DNA of 64,000 nucleotides from Candidatus Pantoea deserta (GTDB taxonomy: Bacteria; Pseudomonadota; Gammaproteobacteria; Enterobacterales; Enterobacteriaceae): the NCBI RefSeq assembly GCF_003813865.1, contig NZ_RMVG01000006.1, positions 1 through 64,000 of the forward strand, read 5' to 3'. Each line of letters starts with the position of its first letter. Position 1 is the first letter of the stretch. A program made the translations under genes and the position numbers. Below, piece after piece: positions 62,991-64,000 of this stretch. The notes beneath the pieces are model-generated. The model was not told the DNA's origin and did not search any database. It saw only the letters and a list, made by a program, of their open reading frames with translations.

Positions 62991-64000
62991 TCAGGTTTTC
63001 TTTTCGTGCCCGGCGGCCTGTTCCAGTGCCGTAATGACAATGCGCGGCGTGAGGACCTGAGGGAGTACGACAGGTTTTCCGCCGTCCGCAGGATAGACCA
63101 CATAGAGCGGCAAGCCTCCGCGCCCAAAATCACTCAGCGCCTGTTCAACATCCGGATTATATTTTGTGGAATCCGCCACCATGTAAATGGTGCTGGTTCG
63201 CGCCATCGCCGACTTCACCGCCTGCGTCGATAAAGACGTCCGATCGTTAACCTGACAGGTAATACACCAGGAGGCGGTGAAGTTAACCAGGACCGGTTTA
63301 CCCTGCCCTTTAATCGCGTCAACATTCTGCGGCGACCAGGCAACAGCGGCGGCGGCTTCAGCGTTCTCCGCGACGTCTGGGGACGTGGCCACGGTTTTCA
63401 GATTCAGCAGCGGCGGCACCATCAGCAGCACCGAAAACGCGGTCGCCAGGTGTAGCATCAGGTGGCGCCGCCCCATCATACGGCGTTTTTGCGCCATGCC
63501 ATAGAGCCAGGCCGCGAAGCTGAGCAGCAGGCAGCAGCCTAAAATCGCCGCCAGCGCCGCGGAACCCGCCTGACGTTCCAGTACCCAGATCAGCCAGCCA
63601 ACCGCGCCCAGCATCGGAAACGCCAGGCCCTGTTTCAGCGTGTTCATCCAGGCGCCGGGCGCAGGCAACCTGCGCGCCAGCAGCGGAAAAAAGGAGATCA
63701 GCGTAAACGGGGCGGCAAATCCGAGCGCCAGCGCCGTGAAAATTACGCTGCTGACCAGCGGCGGCTGCGTCAGCGCATAGCCGACCGCGCTGGCCATAAA
63801 GGGCGCGCTACAGGGGGTCGCTACAATAATCGCTAACGCGCCGGTCAGGGCCGACCCCGCCAGACCGCCGCGATTGCTGCCCACTTCCCCGACGCGTTGC
63901 AGCGTCAGCCCGACTTCAAACAGGCCACACAGGTTTAGCGCTGACGCCAGCATCACCAGAATTAACAGCGCAATCACCAGCGGCGACTGTAGCTGAAAAC
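62991..64000 (-). CDS. DsbD/ScsB-like thiol:disulfide reductase, 5-prime end cut by window
   Basis: At least 336 residues are visible, and the frame stays open to the window edge. The visible part begins inside the membrane domain (LNLCGLFEVG with one membrane Cys, then ATPCSAPFMA with the second). It ends in a periplasmic thioredoxin-like domain with the active site ASWCITCQVND near 225-235. Such proteins pass electrons from cytosolic thioredoxin to periplasmic partners. The location next to a SigF-NrsF pair suggests a role in metal or oxidative stress repair, as for ScsB. The N-terminal domain lies outside. Confidence 0.88.
   Translation of the reverse strand, partial: FQLQSPLVIALLILVMLASALNLCGLFEVGLTLQRVGEVGSNRGGLAGSALTGALAIIVATPCSAPFMASAVGYALTQPPLVSSVIFTALALGFAAPFTLISFFPLLARRLPAPGAWMNTLKQGLAFPMLGAVGWLIWVLERQAGSAALAAILGCCLLLSFAAWLYGMAQKRRMMGRRHLMLHLATAFSVLLMVPPLLNLKTVATSPDVAENAEAAAAVAWSPQNVDAIKGQGKPVLVNFTASWCITCQVNDRTSLSTQAVKSAMARTSTIYMVADSTKYNPDVEQALSDFGRGGLPLYVVYPADGGKPVVLPQVLTPRIVITALEQAAGHEKKT

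Overview
The window is chromosome-like DNA of a gram-negative gammaproteobacterium. It is most likely a member of the Enterobacterales close to Pantoea, Mixta or Erwinia. The evidence is the budABC-type acetoin genes with a divergent LysR regulator, a decayed pagP, enterobacterial ribosome-binding sites and codon use, and short overlapping operons. No rRNA, tRNA, CRISPR array, transposase or complete mobile element was found. Gene content is almost wholly accessory: nutrient import, nitrogen scavenging and stress.

Region by region: (1) 228-9356 is one plus-strand catabolic cluster. It holds a PotABCD-like importer (ATPase, Tat-exported binding protein, fused double permease), an FMN-dependent LLM monooxygenase with its flavin reductase, a class II aldolase-like protein, an FAD monooxygenase and an FMN 2-hydroxyacid oxidase. 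(2) 10082-15789 has a sigma-54-type promoter, a polar-amino-acid-type importer, an AllC/HyuC-type amidohydrolase, a DUF1989 protein and an XRE-cupin regulator. I infer a guanidino-to-ureido-to-amine nitrogen pathway. (3) 16153-27121 is an uncharacterised catabolic locus: a seven-gene minus-strand operon (importer, M20 deacylase, enolase-superfamily enzyme, creatinase-like M24 protein, DapA-like lyase), a divergent aminotransferase/amidotransferase pair, a GntR regulator with two winged helices, and an SDR. Four promoter sites share the layout TTGnnn-N15-ATACAW and appear to join the whole locus into one regulon. (4) 27500-29493 carries an FMN-binding oxidase-like protein and an exported lactonase-like propeller.

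(5) 29802-41479 has a near-consensus sigma-54 promoter followed by allophanate hydrolase, urea (or guanidine) carboxylase, a GntR regulator and urtABCDE, giving import and ATP-dependent breakdown of urea or guanidine without urease. (6) 41480-44011 is a scar zone with a PadR-family remnant, a deleted aminotransferase copy and a RES/Xre toxin-antitoxin pair under a perfect palindrome. (7) 44030-54151 has a P2-type ATPase, an RND pump coupled to an acyltransferase-like membrane protein, a frameshifted pagP remnant and an AI-2E-type exporter. (8) 54913-59759 has a DUF2622/GhoS-like small protein and budC, budB, budA with divergent budR. (9) 60336-64000 has an orphan glycosyltransferase, an NrsF-type anti-sigma protein with its ECF sigma factor, and a DsbD-like disulfide reductase cut by the window edge.

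Functional names come from motif and family recognition by eye. Substrates of the three catabolic/import loci are inferences.
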